DNA of 64,000 bases from Candidatus Eisenbacteria bacterium. GTDB lineage: Bacteria; Desulfobacterota; Binatia; DP-6. Both the position numbers and the translations under genes were made by a program. Numbering within the stretch: the stretch's first letter is position 1; each line of letters starts with the position of its first letter. Positions 56,052 to 64,000 of the stretch are shown here, in pieces. The stretch lies in assembly GCA_035577985.1 (NCBI GenBank), contig DATJZY010000093.1:1-64000 (forward strand), written 5' to 3'. The notes under the pieces are model-generated. The model was not told the DNA's origin. It ran no database searches and saw only the letters and a list, made by a program, of their open reading frames with translations.

Positions 56052-56068
56052 CGAGAGGAGCTGGGACC

Positions 56069-57298
56069 ATGATCGACTTCGAGCTGTCCGAAACCGTCAA
56101 GGGCATGCAGACCATGATCCACATGCTCGCCGAGCAGGCGATGCGCCCGATCTCCCGCGAGTACGACGAGCGGGAGCACGAGAAGCCGTGGGACTTCCTC
56201 AACACGATGTGGAACGTCTCGCGCGGCGCCAGCATGACCGGCGAGGGCGGCGAAAAGACCGAGAAGAAGGAGCGTCGCGGGCCGTCCGAGCAGAACCTCA
56301 ACATGTGCGTGACCGTCGAGGAGCTGTGCTGGGGCGACTGTGGCCTCTACCTCTCGATCCCGAACTCGGGTCTGGGCGGTGCCGCCGTCGCCGCGGCGGG
56401 CACGCCGGAGCAGAAGGAGCGCTTCCTCGCCCGCTTCCGGGAGGGCGAGCCCAAGTGGGGCGCCATGGCGATCACCGAGCCGCACTGCGGATCGGACAGC
56501 TCGGCCATCCAGACGACGGCGGTGAAGGACGGCGACCACTGGGTGCTCAACGGAACGAAGATCTTCTGTACGAGCGGCCTCATGGCGGCCGAGAAGTCGA
56601 AGGGCTTCGTGGTCGTATGGGCCACGCTCGACAGGTCGGCGGGCCGCGCGGGCATCCGGGCCTTCGTCGTCGATGCCGGCACGCCGGGCATGTACGTGAC
56701 CAAGGTCGAGCACAAGCTCGGCATCCGGGCCTCGGACACCGCGACGATCGTGTTCGAGGACTGCCGCATCCCGCTCGACAACATCCTGGGCAGCCCCGAG
56801 GTGCCGAAGACGAGCCAGGGCTTCAAGGGCGCCATGGCGACCTTCGACGCCACCCGTCCCCTCGTCGCCGCGAGCGCCATCGGCGTCGCGCGGGCCGCGC
56901 TCGACCTCGTGAAGCAGACCCTGGCGGAGCACGGCGTCGAGCTGCGCTACGGACTGCCGCCGCACAAGCTGACGGCGCTCGAGCGCGACGTGATGGAGAT
57001 GGAGGCGCAGGTGCAGGCTGCGCGCCTCCTCGTCTGGCGCGCGGCGTGGATGCTCGACAACGGACTTCGCAACAACCTCGAGGCCTCGATGTCGAAGGCC
57101 AAAGCGGGCCTCGTCGTCACCTGGGTGACCCAGAAGGCGGTCGAGCTCCTGGGCCCCCTCGGCTACTCCCGCCAGCAGCTCCTCGAGAAGTGGATGCGCG
57201 ACGCCAAGATCAGCGACATCTACGAGGGCACGCAGCAAGTGAACCAGCTCATCATCGCCCGTCGCATCCTCGGCTACAGCTCCGAGCAGCTCCGCTAG
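56069..57298 (+). CDS. Acyl-CoA dehydrogenase
   Basis: 409 residues. TEPHCGSDSSAIQTTAVKDG, WVLNGTKIFCTSGLMAAEKS, IRAFVVDAGTPGMYVTKVEH, GIRASDTATIVFEDCRIPLD and the catalytic Glu in DIYEGTQQVNQL (Glu386) are present, so FAD binding and alpha-beta dehydrogenation are expected. An unusual polar insertion (GEGGEKTEKKERRGPSEQNL) follows the first helix bundle. Start ATG 56069 has GAGAGGAG upstream. It is likely the catalytic partner of the preceding gene. Confidence 0.92.
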   Translation: MIDFELSETVKGMQTMIHMLAEQAMRPISREYDEREHEKPWDFLNTMWNVSRGASMTGEGGEKTEKKERRGPSEQNLNMCVTVEELCWGDCGLYLSIPNSGLGGAAVAAAGTPEQKERFLARFREGEPKWGAMAITEPHCGSDSSAIQTTAVKDGDHWVLNGTKIFCTSGLMAAEKSKGFVVVWATLDRSAGRAGIRAFVVDAGTPGMYVTKVEHKLGIRASDTATIVFEDCRIPLDNILGSPEVPKTSQGFKGAMATFDATRPLVAASAIGVARAALDLVKQTLAEHGVELRYGLPPHKLTALERDVMEMEAQVQAARLLVWRAAWMLDNGLRNNLEASMSKAKAGLVVTWVTQKAVELLGPLGYSRQQLLEKWMRDAKISDIYEGTQQVNQLIIARRILGYSSEQLR

Positions 57299-57314
57299 GA
57301 CGGACGTCGATGCT

Positions 57315-57351
57315 GCTGGGGGCGGGCGCCACCCGGGCGCCCACCCCCAGC
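57315..57351. terminator. Strong hairpin between convergent genes
   Basis: GCTGGGGGCGGGCGCC and its near-perfect complement (one C-A mismatch) form a stem of about 16 bp with a short ACCC loop, midway between the stops of the plus-strand dehydrogenase (57298) and the minus-strand gene (57363). It could terminate both transcripts. No long T-run on either side. Confidence 0.5.
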
Positions 57352-57362
57352 GCACTACGCGG

Positions 57363-57953
57363 CTAGTTGGTCTTCGTCTTCTTGTGCGTGGTACGGGCCG
57401 CCATCTTCGCGACGACGGCCTCGGTGCGGTCCGCGGCGCTCTCCGCCTTCACGGCGGCGGCGTCGATGCGATCGGCGGCGTTCTCGGCCCGAGCTGCGGC
57501 GCACTCGGCCCGCTGGGACGCGGAGCCGCTGCACGTCGTCTCGGCCACGGCCGTCGGTGTGGTCGTGGTCGCGGAAGCGACCTGCTCGCCGGCGATCATC
57601 TGATGCGTGCGCAGCGCGTTGATGTCCGCGTTGGTCAGCACGCGCTGATAGCGCAACAGGTGCACCTGGGGGCTACCCAGGATCCGCGCCCGCGCGAAGC
57701 TCACCTCCTTGCGCTGCTCGAAGTAGTAGAGCGTGACCTCGTGATCGTCCCACGGTGGCTCGTCCGAGATCGGACGCACGATCGCCACGTCCGGCATGCC
57801 GTTGTACTTGATGTACCGGGCGAGCGCCCTGTTCTCCTCTACCTGAGCCTGGAGCTCGGAGCGTCCGAGATCCTGCTCGTGGCTCGCGCGCGCTACGCCC
57901 GCAAGCGCCGCCAGCGCGACCGCCACCGTCCACACCACCATCCGTCGCCGCAT
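57363..57953 (-). CDS. Exported protein with an Ala-rich helical C-terminus
   Basis: 196 residues from ATG 57953, followed by a signal peptide (MVVWTVAVALAALAGVARAS). A middle part (LQAQVEENRALARYIKYNGM, DDHEVTLYYFEQRKEVSFAR, YQRVLTNADINALRTHQMI) matches no family I know. The end (CAAARAENAADRIDAAAVKA, ESAADRTEAVVAKMA) is a heptad-like Ala-rich helix resembling short lipoprotein-type coiled coils, closed by a Lys-rich THKKTKTN. It is convergent with the dehydrogenase and divergent from the CorC-like gene. Confidence 0.65.
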   Translation of the reverse strand: MRRRMVVWTVAVALAALAGVARASHEQDLGRSELQAQVEENRALARYIKYNGMPDVAIVRPISDEPPWDDHEVTLYYFEQRKEVSFARARILGSPQVHLLRYQRVLTNADINALRTHQMIAGEQVASATTTTPTAVAETTCSGSASQRAECAAARAENAADRIDAAAVKAESAADRTEAVVAKMAARTTHKKTKTN

Positions 57954-58101
57954 GTCTTCCTCCTCCACGGGGCGCGCCTCGCGCCCATCCGCTCCGAGCA
58001 TAGCGGGCGGCGGCGCGAGTGTCATGCAGGGCCCCTCCGGCCTTGCTTCGGCCGCTGGCCATCCTCTAGCATGCCGCCCCGGACGGGGTTCCCGGCCACG
58101 G

Positions 58102-59427
58102 ATGTTGCCTGACCCTTTGCTGATTGCGGTTGCCGTTGGGCTGGTCCTCCTGAACGCCTTCTTCACCGCGGCGGAGCTGTCCATGGCCCGGGTCCGCAAC
58201 ACCCGCATGGAGGAGCTCACCCAGGAGGGGGACTGGCGGGCCCAGGCCGTCCGGGGTCACCAGGACCGCCTGCAGTACTTCCTGTCGGCGACCCAGCTCG
58301 GCATCACCCTCGCGAGCCTCGGCCTCGGCTGGGTCGGCGAGCCGGCCTTCGCCCACCTGCTGGCGCCGACGTTCGTCACCCTGGGGATCACGTCGGACGT
58401 GGTGGTACACAACGCGGCTGCGGCTGTCGCCTTCCTCTTCATCACCTTCCTGCACATCGTCGTCGGCGAGCTCGTCCCGAAGGCCTACGCGATCCGGGCG
58501 ACCGAGAAGGTCGCCTTGTGGACGGCGCTTCCCATGCGCGGCTTCCAGGTCGCCGTGAAGCCGGCGCTATGGTTCCTCGACCAGACGGCCTCCCGCATCC
58601 TGCGATGGCTGCACGTCGACATCCGCAGCACGACCGACGCGCACTCCGAGGAGGAACTGCGCATGCTGCTCGCCGAGTCGCACCGCGTCGGGACGCTGTC
58701 GGGCGAGAAGCGCGAGCTGCTCGAGAACATCATCGACTACACCGAACGCACCGCCCGGCACGCCATGATCCCGCGCGGCGACGTCGTCTACCTCTCGCTG
58801 GCGCGTCCCCTCGAGGACAACGTGAAGATCATCGCGCAGACCACGCACACGCGCTTTCCTCTCGCGACGATCGACATCGATCACGTCGCGGGCATGATCC
58901 ACGTGAAGGATCTCTTCCTGCGCCGCGACCAGCTGAAGAGCTCCGAGGACCTCGTCGACATCAAGCGCGAGATCCTGTTCGTGCCGGAGTCGCGCCCGCT
59001 CGACGCGCTCCTGCGCGAGTTCCAGCAGAACCGCACGCACATGGCGATCGTGGTCGACGAATACGGCGGGACGGCCGGCATGATCACGCTCGAGGACGTG
59101 ATCGAAGAGATCGTGGGAGAGATCCAGGACGAATTCGACCGCGAGTCGCCCAAGGTCGTCGAGACTCCCGACGGGCTCGTCTTCGACGGCCTCTCGCTCG
59201 TCGACGACGTGTGGGAGAAGCTCGGCATCGAGGTCGAGGGCACCCACGAGGTGAGCACCCTCGGGGGATTCGTCACCGAGCAGCTCGGACGCATCCCGCG
59301 GCTGGGCGATCGCACCGCGGTCGACGGCTACGAGCTGCGCGTGCTGGAGATGAAGGGCCGCCGTGTGAGCAAGGTGCTGGCGGCCCGGCGTGGCGAGCCG
59401 AAACCGGCGGAGGTTCCATCCGGATGA
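58102..59427 (+). CDS. CNNM/CorC-type membrane protein (DUF21, CBS pair, CorC_HlyC)
   Basis: 441 residues from ATG 58102. DUF21 transmembrane domain about 1-190 (LLIAVAVGLVLLNAFFTAAE, GLGWVGEPAFAHLL, ITFLHIVVGELVPKAYAIRA), a CBS pair about 205-345 (MIPRGDVVYLSLARPLEDNV, THMAIVVDEYGGTAGMITLE) and the C-terminal CorC_HlyC domain (VVETPDGLVFDGLSLVDDVW, RIPRLGDRTAVDGYELRVLE). These proteins transport or regulate Mg2+/Co2+; the name hemolysin is historical. It overlaps the next gene by four bases. Confidence 0.92.
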   Translation: MLPDPLLIAVAVGLVLLNAFFTAAELSMARVRNTRMEELTQEGDWRAQAVRGHQDRLQYFLSATQLGITLASLGLGWVGEPAFAHLLAPTFVTLGITSDVVVHNAAAAVAFLFITFLHIVVGELVPKAYAIRATEKVALWTALPMRGFQVAVKPALWFLDQTASRILRWLHVDIRSTTDAHSEEELRMLLAESHRVGTLSGEKRELLENIIDYTERTARHAMIPRGDVVYLSLARPLEDNVKIIAQTTHTRFPLATIDIDHVAGMIHVKDLFLRRDQLKSSEDLVDIKREILFVPESRPLDALLREFQQNRTHMAIVVDEYGGTAGMITLEDVIEEIVGEIQDEFDRESPKVVETPDGLVFDGLSLVDDVWEKLGIEVEGTHEVSTLGGFVTEQLGRIPRLGDRTAVDGYELRVLEMKGRRVSKVLAARRGEPKPAEVPSG

Positions 59428-60566
59428 TGCGTTTCGATCTGTCGCCCGAGCAGCAGCAGCTGAAGGAGACCGCCAGGCGCTTCGCGGCCGAGGAGATCAT
59501 TCCGGTCGCCGCGCAGCACGACGAGGAGCAGAAGTTCCCGGCCGAGATCGTGAAGAAGGCGTGGTCGCTCGGCCTCATGAACTTCGAGGTGCCGGTCGAG
59601 CACGGCGGCCCGGGGCTCGGCGTGCTCGACACCTGTCTCGTGCTCGAAGAGCTCAACTACGGGTGCGCGGGCATCACGAACGCCATCGCCGCGAACGGGC
59701 TCGCCGCGATCCCGGTGGGCGAGGCGGGCACCGACGCGCAGAAGAAGCGCTACCTGGGTCAGCTCGCCTCCGAGCCGGCGCTCGCCGCCTTCTGCATCAC
59801 CGAGCCGGGTGCCGGATCGGACGCCGCCGGCATCTCGACGACGTACCGCAAGATCGGCGACGAGTACGTTCTCAACGGGACCAAGCACTTCATCTCGAAC
59901 GGCACCGTCGCGAGCTGGTACGTCGTGTTCGCCACCCAGGACCGCAAGCTGCGACACCAGGGCATCTCGGCCTTCGTCTTCCCGGCGGATCTTCCGGGCA
60001 TCACGAAGCACCGCATGAAGAACAAGCTCGGACAGCGGGCCGCGGACACCGGAGAGATCGCATTCGAGGAAGTCCGGGTCCCGAAGGACGCGCTCCTCGG
60101 TCGCGAGGGGGAGGGCTTCAAGCTCGCGATGCGCACGTTCGATCGCAGCCGGCCCGAGATCGGCGCCATCTGCATCGGCGTCTCTCAGCGCGCCCTCGAC
60201 GAGTGCACGCGCTACGCCAAGGAGCGACAGCAGTTCGGCCAGGCGATCGCCCAGTTCCAGGCGGTGCAGTTCATGCTCGCCGACATGGCGGTCGAGATCG
60301 AGGCGATGCGGCTGCTCACCTACAAGGCGGCGTGGATGCTGGACCAGGGTGCGCAGGCGTCGATCGTGTCGAGCTACGCGAAGGCGTTCGGCGCCGATCA
60401 CGCGATGCGCATCACGACCGACGCCGTGCAGATCTTCGGCGGCTACGGCTACATGAAGGAGTATCCCGTCGAAAAGCTCATGCGTGACGCGAAGCTGCTG
60501 CAGATCTACGAAGGGACGAGCCAGGTGCAACGGATCGTGATCGCTCGGAACCTGCTCAAGAACTGA
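59424..60566 (+). CDS. Acyl-CoA dehydrogenase (short/branched-chain type)
   Basis: 380 residues. CITEPGAGSDAAGISTTYRK, VLNGTKHFISNGTVASWYVV, MKNKLGQRAADTGEIAFEEV, RSRPEIGAICIGVSQRALDE and QIFGGYGYMKEYPVEKLMRD, with the catalytic Glu in QIYEGTSQVQRIVIARNLL (Glu363). Closest in pattern to butyryl/short-chain acyl-CoA dehydrogenases. The ATG overlaps the stop of the CorC-like gene; no electron-transfer flavoprotein genes are in the window. Confidence 0.94.
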   Translation: MMRFDLSPEQQQLKETARRFAAEEIIPVAAQHDEEQKFPAEIVKKAWSLGLMNFEVPVEHGGPGLGVLDTCLVLEELNYGCAGITNAIAANGLAAIPVGEAGTDAQKKRYLGQLASEPALAAFCITEPGAGSDAAGISTTYRKIGDEYVLNGTKHFISNGTVASWYVVFATQDRKLRHQGISAFVFPADLPGITKHRMKNKLGQRAADTGEIAFEEVRVPKDALLGREGEGFKLAMRTFDRSRPEIGAICIGVSQRALDECTRYAKERQQFGQAIAQFQAVQFMLADMAVEIEAMRLLTYKAAWMLDQGAQASIVSSYAKAFGADHAMRITTDAVQIFGGYGYMKEYPVEKLMRDAKLLQIYEGTSQVQRIVIARNLLKN

Positions 60567-60594
60567 ATTCGGCGACACGCCAGGGGTTGGCTCG

Positions 60595-61182
60595 ATGAAG
60601 GTACGGGGAGAGACGACGCGCCGGGCGGTTCTGCGCGCCGCGGAAGCCGTCTTCGCGGAACGAGGCTACGCGGGTGCCCGCATGGACGAGGTCGCGGAGC
60701 GGGTCGGGATCCGGCGGGCCTCCATGGTGTACTACTTTCGCGACAAGAAGAGCCTGTACGAGGCCCTGCTCGACGATCTCTTCAATGACCTGCCCGCCCG
60801 CTACCGGGCGGCCCTCGATGCCGGGGGGCCGCTGAAGGACCGGGTACTCGGCTGCATCGACGTCTGGTCCGCGCAGGTGATCGACCGGCCCGGGTTGCTC
60901 CGGATCTCCCTGTGGGAGCTCGCCCGGGCAGGGCGCTCGAGAGCCGTGCCCCTCGCCTCGCGGATCGCCCCGATCGTGAAGCTTCTCGCCGACGCGGTGC
61001 GGATGGGTCAACGCGAGGGGGTGTTCCGGAGCGTCGACCCGGTCCGCTACGTCATGAGCGTCGCCGGGGCGACCGCGTTCCTCACCCTCGGCATGACCCT
61101 CACTGGGGCTCCCGAGCTCGATTCCGAGGCGCTCGGCACAGAGCTGCGTGGTCTCACCCGTCTCATTCTTTTTGTGGATTGA
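60595..61182 (+). CDS. TetR-family regulator 1 of a tandem pair
   Basis: 195 residues. Helix-turn-helix about 8-55: RRAVLRAAEAVFAERGYAGA, EVAERVGIRRASMVYYFRDK. The effector domain begins YRAALDAGGPLKDRVLGCID and is closely similar throughout to that of the next gene, so the two arose by duplication. It follows the third dehydrogenase by 28 bp and may be in the same transcript. Ligand unknown; acyl-CoA metabolism is suggested by context. Confidence 0.92.
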   Translation: MKVRGETTRRAVLRAAEAVFAERGYAGARMDEVAERVGIRRASMVYYFRDKKSLYEALLDDLFNDLPARYRAALDAGGPLKDRVLGCIDVWSAQVIDRPGLLRISLWELARAGRSRAVPLASRIAPIVKLLADAVRMGQREGVFRSVDPVRYVMSVAGATAFLTLGMTLTGAPELDSEALGTELRGLTRLILFVD

Positions 61183-61877
61183 CAGTCTGCCTGCACGCAG
61201 GTAGAGCCCGGACGCTGTCGGCTCTAGCGACATCACGCCGGCCCAAGGGGCACACTCGTCGCGCCGCGATCATCGTAGCCGCCGAGCAGATCTTCGCCGA
61301 GCAGGGCTACGACCGGGCGCGGCTCGAGGACGTGGCGCAACGGGTCGGCGTGCGTCGCGCGTCGCTCGTCTACTACTTCAAGGACAAGGCGGAGCTCTAC
61401 GCCACCGTCCTCGACCATCTGCTGCACGAACTCTTCGCGCGCTACCAGCGCGTCCTCGTCGGCGGTGGGCCGATCGAGCAACGGATCGAGGGGCTGGTCG
61501 ACGTCTGGGTCGACTTCGTCCACCATCGTCCCGCCCTGCTGCGGATTCTTCTCCGCGAGATGGCCGACGGGGTGAGCGAGCACTCGCGGCCGGTCGCCGA
61601 CAGCACGCTCCCGCCGACGCTGGCGGTCATCAAGGCCATCAGCGAGGGGCACGAGACGGCGGCGCTCCGCACGATCAATCCGCTCCATCTCATCATGACG
61701 CTCGCCGGGACGAGCGCGTTCCTTCTCTTGGGGCAGACGATCGTCGCCCCGCTCGCCGCACGTGAGTATTGGACCGACGTGACGCCCGAACAGCACCACG
61801 ACATCCTCCTGACGATCATGCGCCGCCTCCTGGGTACCCGTGGACCCCGCTCGGTCTCCGAGACGAAACACCGGTAG
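61179..61877 (+). CDS. TetR-family regulator 2 of a tandem pair
   Basis: About 232 residues. Helix-turn-helix RRAAIIVAAEQIFAEQGYDR, DVAQRVGVRRASLVYYFKDK; effector domain YQRVLVGGGPIEQRIEGLVD, HHRPALLRILLREMADGVSE. It resembles regulator 1 through its first ~110 residues, then differs and is longer by a C-terminal TVNP-like segment ending RRLLGTRGPRSVSETKHR. No ATG or GTG fits upstream of the conserved part. TTG at 61179, overlapping the previous stop, is the likeliest start; a CTG near 61218 is an alternative. A longer upstream frame is a shadow of regulator 1. Confidence 0.85.
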   Translation: MTVCLHAGRARTLSALATSRRPKGHTRRAAIIVAAEQIFAEQGYDRARLEDVAQRVGVRRASLVYYFKDKAELYATVLDHLLHELFARYQRVLVGGGPIEQRIEGLVDVWVDFVHHRPALLRILLREMADGVSEHSRPVADSTLPPTLAVIKAISEGHETAALRTINPLHLIMTLAGTSAFLLLGQTIVAPLAAREYWTDVTPEQHHDILLTIMRRLLGTRGPRSVSETKHR

Positions 61878-61900
61878 GTTCGAAGGAAGGGAGTTCGACG

Positions 61901-62386
61901 ATGGAAGCACAAGGGCAAACCGACTGGCGTGATTGGATGCGGGGACTCGGCCGTCAAGCGCGTCGGGTGCGTGAGTTTCTCGGGCTTTCGCAGGAGCAGC
62001 TGGCGCGACTCGCCGGCGTGAGCCAGGGTGCCGTGAGCCGCCTGGAAGCGGGACGCGGGCTGGCGACTCCGCTGCTCGTCGTCGTCAAGCTGCACATCGC
62101 GATGCACAAGGCGATTTCCGCCTACGATCCGGAAGTGCTGTCGCCGGAGGCGCGGCGCTTCCTGGTGGAGAACGAGCAGCAGTTCCCCACGGGCCCCGAG
62201 AACGGCTTCCCGGCGTATCCCGTCGCGAAGGATCAGGGCATCGAGGAGCTGGTCCGCCTGTACCGCGGCCTGCCGGAGCGCCAGCGCGAGAAGATGCTGA
62301 GCGTCGTCCGCGCGACCGCGTCGGCGCTGGCGCCGGCCGATGCCGAAGGCGGCTCGGGAAGCCTCGGCGAGCGACGCGCCGGCTGA
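61901..62386 (+). CDS. XRE-family helix-turn-helix regulator
   Basis: 161 residues from ATG 61901, with GAAGGAAGGGAG upstream. A Cro/CI helix-turn-helix at about 22-65 (REFLGLSQEQLARLAGVSQG, AVSRLEAGRGLATPLLVVVK) is followed by a non-catalytic helical domain (RFLVENEQQFPTGPENGFPA, LVRLYRGLPERQREKMLSVV). It sits between the TetR pair and the dehydratase gene; its targets are not visible. Confidence 0.88.
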   Translation: MEAQGQTDWRDWMRGLGRQARRVREFLGLSQEQLARLAGVSQGAVSRLEAGRGLATPLLVVVKLHIAMHKAISAYDPEVLSPEARRFLVENEQQFPTGPENGFPAYPVAKDQGIEELVRLYRGLPERQREKMLSVVRATASALAPADAEGGSGSLGERRAG

Positions 62387-62434
62387 CGCGACGCGTTTGC
62401 CCGGCCCGCGGCGACTCGGTAAGGGTCGCCGTCT

Positions 62435-63493
62435 ATGGCCACGATCCGCAAGCAGCACGGGCACTATCTCGAAGATTTCCGGCCCGGCGAGTTGCTCCGT
62501 CACAAGGGTGGCAAGACGATCACCGAGGGCGTCTTCGCCCTCTTCACCGACTTCTCCTTCACCCCGAATCCCCTCTCGAAGAACGTCCGCTACGCCCAGG
62601 CCTACGGCTATCGCGGGCTCGTCCTGCCGCCGGGGCTGGTCATGGGCGTCGTGTTCAGCCAGAGCGTCGAGGACATCTCCGAGAACGCGCGCGCGAATCT
62701 CGAGTACATCGACATGCGGTTCGGCGCGCCCGTGTGCGTCGGCGACACGCTAGAGGCCGAGACGCTCATCCTCTCGGTCAAACCGTCGAGCAAGAACCCC
62801 GATCTGGGCGTCGTGCACGTGCAGACGACGGGACGCAACCAGGACGGTGACGTGGTGCTGACGTTTCAGCGCAAGGTACAGGTCTGGAAGCGCGATCCCA
62901 AGGCCGCCGTGGACGACCGCGAGGTGGCGCCGCGCGACGTCGCGTGCGTCTTCACCGCGCCCGCGTACGACCGCAAGCGCGCCTATCGCGACCTCGCGCA
63001 CTTCAGCAGCCCGGATACGTACTTCGAGGACTTCAAGCCGGGCGACGTCTACGAGCACGTGCGCGGCCGCGTGATCACCACCGATCACATCATGCTGACC
63101 GGGATCCTCGACAACACCTCCCAGGTGCACTGCAACCAGTGGATGGTCGACCAGGATCCGGAGCGTTTCGTCGGCGGGAAGCTGATCGTGTTCGGAGGCA
63201 TTCCGTTCCAGCTCTGCCTCGGCCTCTCGTCCGCCGACGTCGCCGACAACTCGCCGGGCGACCTGCGCTACGCGACCGGGCGGCACACGGCCCCGAGCTT
63301 CGCGGGCGATACGCTGTTCGCGAGCACCGAGATTCGCGCCGTACGCGATCTTCCCGGACGCGAGGACCTGGGCGCCCTGGACACGATCCTGCGCGGGCAC
63401 AAGTTCGCCAAGAAGGGCGATGCGATCGAGAAGATCGAGATCTTCCACCTCGAGCGCGAGATCGCCGTGAAGCGTCGAAGCCACTACGCCTGA
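62435..63493 (+). CDS. Double hot-dog MaoC-family dehydratase
   Basis: 352 residues with two MaoC-like hot-dog domains: about 5-150 (YLEDFRPGELLRHKGGKTIT, GLVLPPGLVMGVVFSQSVED, FGAPVCVGDTLEAETLILSV) and about 185-340 (TYFEDFKPGDVYEHVRGRVI, HIMLTGILDNTSQVHCNQWM, APSFAGDTLFASTEIRAVRD). The second carries His residues where the Asp/His catalytic pair of R-hydratases is expected. The architecture matches mesaconyl-CoA hydratase and related beta-hydroxyacyl-CoA dehydratases; which substrate is used here cannot be told. It follows the XRE gene by 48 bp. Confidence 0.82.
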   Translation: MATIRKQHGHYLEDFRPGELLRHKGGKTITEGVFALFTDFSFTPNPLSKNVRYAQAYGYRGLVLPPGLVMGVVFSQSVEDISENARANLEYIDMRFGAPVCVGDTLEAETLILSVKPSSKNPDLGVVHVQTTGRNQDGDVVLTFQRKVQVWKRDPKAAVDDREVAPRDVACVFTAPAYDRKRAYRDLAHFSSPDTYFEDFKPGDVYEHVRGRVITTDHIMLTGILDNTSQVHCNQWMVDQDPERFVGGKLIVFGGIPFQLCLGLSSADVADNSPGDLRYATGRHTAPSFAGDTLFASTEIRAVRDLPGREDLGALDTILRGHKFAKKGDAIEKIEIFHLEREIAVKRRSHYA

Positions 63494-63498
63494 GTCGC

Positions 63499-63903
63499 GT
63501 GGTGCCGACGACGCTGCGCTGGCTGGGGGCTCTGCTGGTCGTCCTCGGCGCAGCGCTCGTCGTCCGCAGCGGGCTGCTCCTGTCGGGGCGAGGGCGTCCG
63601 CGACGCGGTCCACAACCCGCGTTCGTCGTCGCCGGACCCTACCGCCGCGTGCGCAACCCGCTCTTCGGCGGGATCGTGATCGCGATCCTGGGCACGGCCG
63701 CCTGGGCGGCATCCGGTGCGATCGCTCTCGTGGCGATCGCGGCCGCCGCCGCGGCGCACGCGTGGATCGTGCTCGTCGAGGAGCCCGCGCTCACGCGGCG
63801 CTTCGGGGCCGCGTACGAAGCGTACCTGCGCCGGGTTCCGCGCTGGTGGCCGTCGCGCTCCGCGTCCGACGACGACGAGGACGCCGCACGAGACGTCCGC
63901 TGA
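63499..63903 (+). CDS. Small isoprenylcysteine carboxyl methyltransferase-like membrane protein
   Basis: 134 residues from GTG 63499, six bases after the dehydratase stop. Two N-terminal and two central hydrophobic helices surround VAGPYRRVRNPLFGGIVIAI; the end has WIVLVEEPALTRRFGAAYEA YLRRVPRWWP. GPYRRVRNP and EEPALxxRFGxxYxxY are the SAM/phospholipid-binding signature of ICMT/PEMT-type methyltransferases, in a minimal form. The modified lipid or protein is unknown. Confidence 0.82.
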   Translation: MVPTTLRWLGALLVVLGAALVVRSGLLLSGRGRPRRGPQPAFVVAGPYRRVRNPLFGGIVIAILGTAAWAASGAIALVAIAAAAAAHAWIVLVEEPALTRRFGAAYEAYLRRVPRWWPSRSASDDDEDAARDVR

Positions 63904-64000
63904 TGGGCCGGGGCGGAGCCGACTCGCGTCGGCATCCGCCGCCCGGCCTCCCCTTCTCTCTCCTCAGCCGTCCTTCCGCCCCGCCGCCCCTCAACCATCC
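63904..64000. other. Right window edge, no gene seen
   Basis: The last ~100 bp after the methyltransferase-like gene are pyrimidine-rich on the plus strand and show no start, stop or repeat I can support. Confidence 0.3.

Overview
The window reads as a piece of a high-GC bacterial chromosome of deltaproteobacterial type. The evidence is gene order: dnaA-dnaN-gyrB-gyrA, then rpmH-rnpA-yidD-yidC-jag-rsmG-parA-parB-bactofilin-atpF'FHAGDC, with atpIBE on the opposite strand and a c-di-AMP riboswitch in front of an rlpA-like gene. The many acyl-CoA dehydrogenases, TetR regulators and repeated secreted Cys-rich modules suggest an uncultured lineage such as Binatota, but that assignment is inference.

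Region 1 (1-16.5 kb) is accessory DNA with low coding density and many broken genes. It holds part of an ISNCY-type transposase, a decayed tyrosine integrase, a MazEF-like toxin-antitoxin pair with a perfect palindromic operator, a bioD fragment and a truncated DUF1254/DUF1214 gene. A five-gene run of exported proteins (7.2-13.7 kb), a Csp-type copper-storage protein and an atypical CcmH complete it. An intact tRNA-Gly(CCC) marks its right edge. Two further identical 50-bp copies of that tRNA's 3' half lie at 1030 and 6353, each followed by a homologous 137-bp sequence. This is the mark of tandem integrative elements stacked in one tRNA gene.

Region 2 (16.6-28.5 kb) is core. A tightly overlapping operon (CBS protein, gmhA, a deoxyhypusine-synthase-like protein, SAM hydroxide adenosyltransferase, site-2 protease, dCMP deaminase, pgeF) is followed by an orphan E2-type acyltransferase, rlmE, a repetitive coiled-coil protein, gloB, an enoyl-CoA hydratase and a DUF255 thioredoxin-fold protein.

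Region 3 (28.6-53.5 kb) is the replication-origin neighbourhood. The c-di-AMP riboswitch and rlpA gene open it. On the minus strand hemL, atpZ, atpI, atpB, atpE and a solitary ParB form one run. On the plus strand come dnaA, dnaN, gyrB and gyrA, the rpmH-to-parB ribosome/membrane/partition genes, a bactofilin, and the b', b, delta, alpha, gamma, beta and epsilon genes of ATP synthase. The F0 a/c genes are therefore about 15 kb from the F1 genes.

Region 4 (53.5-64 kb) is fatty-acid/acyl-CoA metabolism and its regulation: a short-chain dehydrogenase, a TetR-controlled pair of acyl-CoA dehydrogenases that looks heteromeric, a CNNM/CorC-type membrane protein, a third acyl-CoA dehydrogenase, two tandemly duplicated TetR regulators, an XRE regulator, a double hot-dog MaoC-type dehydratase and a small membrane methyltransferase-like protein.

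The most unusual points are the stacked tRNA-Gly islands, the exported-protein operon built from shared unnamed modules, and an intrinsic terminator hairpin inside the signal-peptide codons of the riboswitch-controlled gene.
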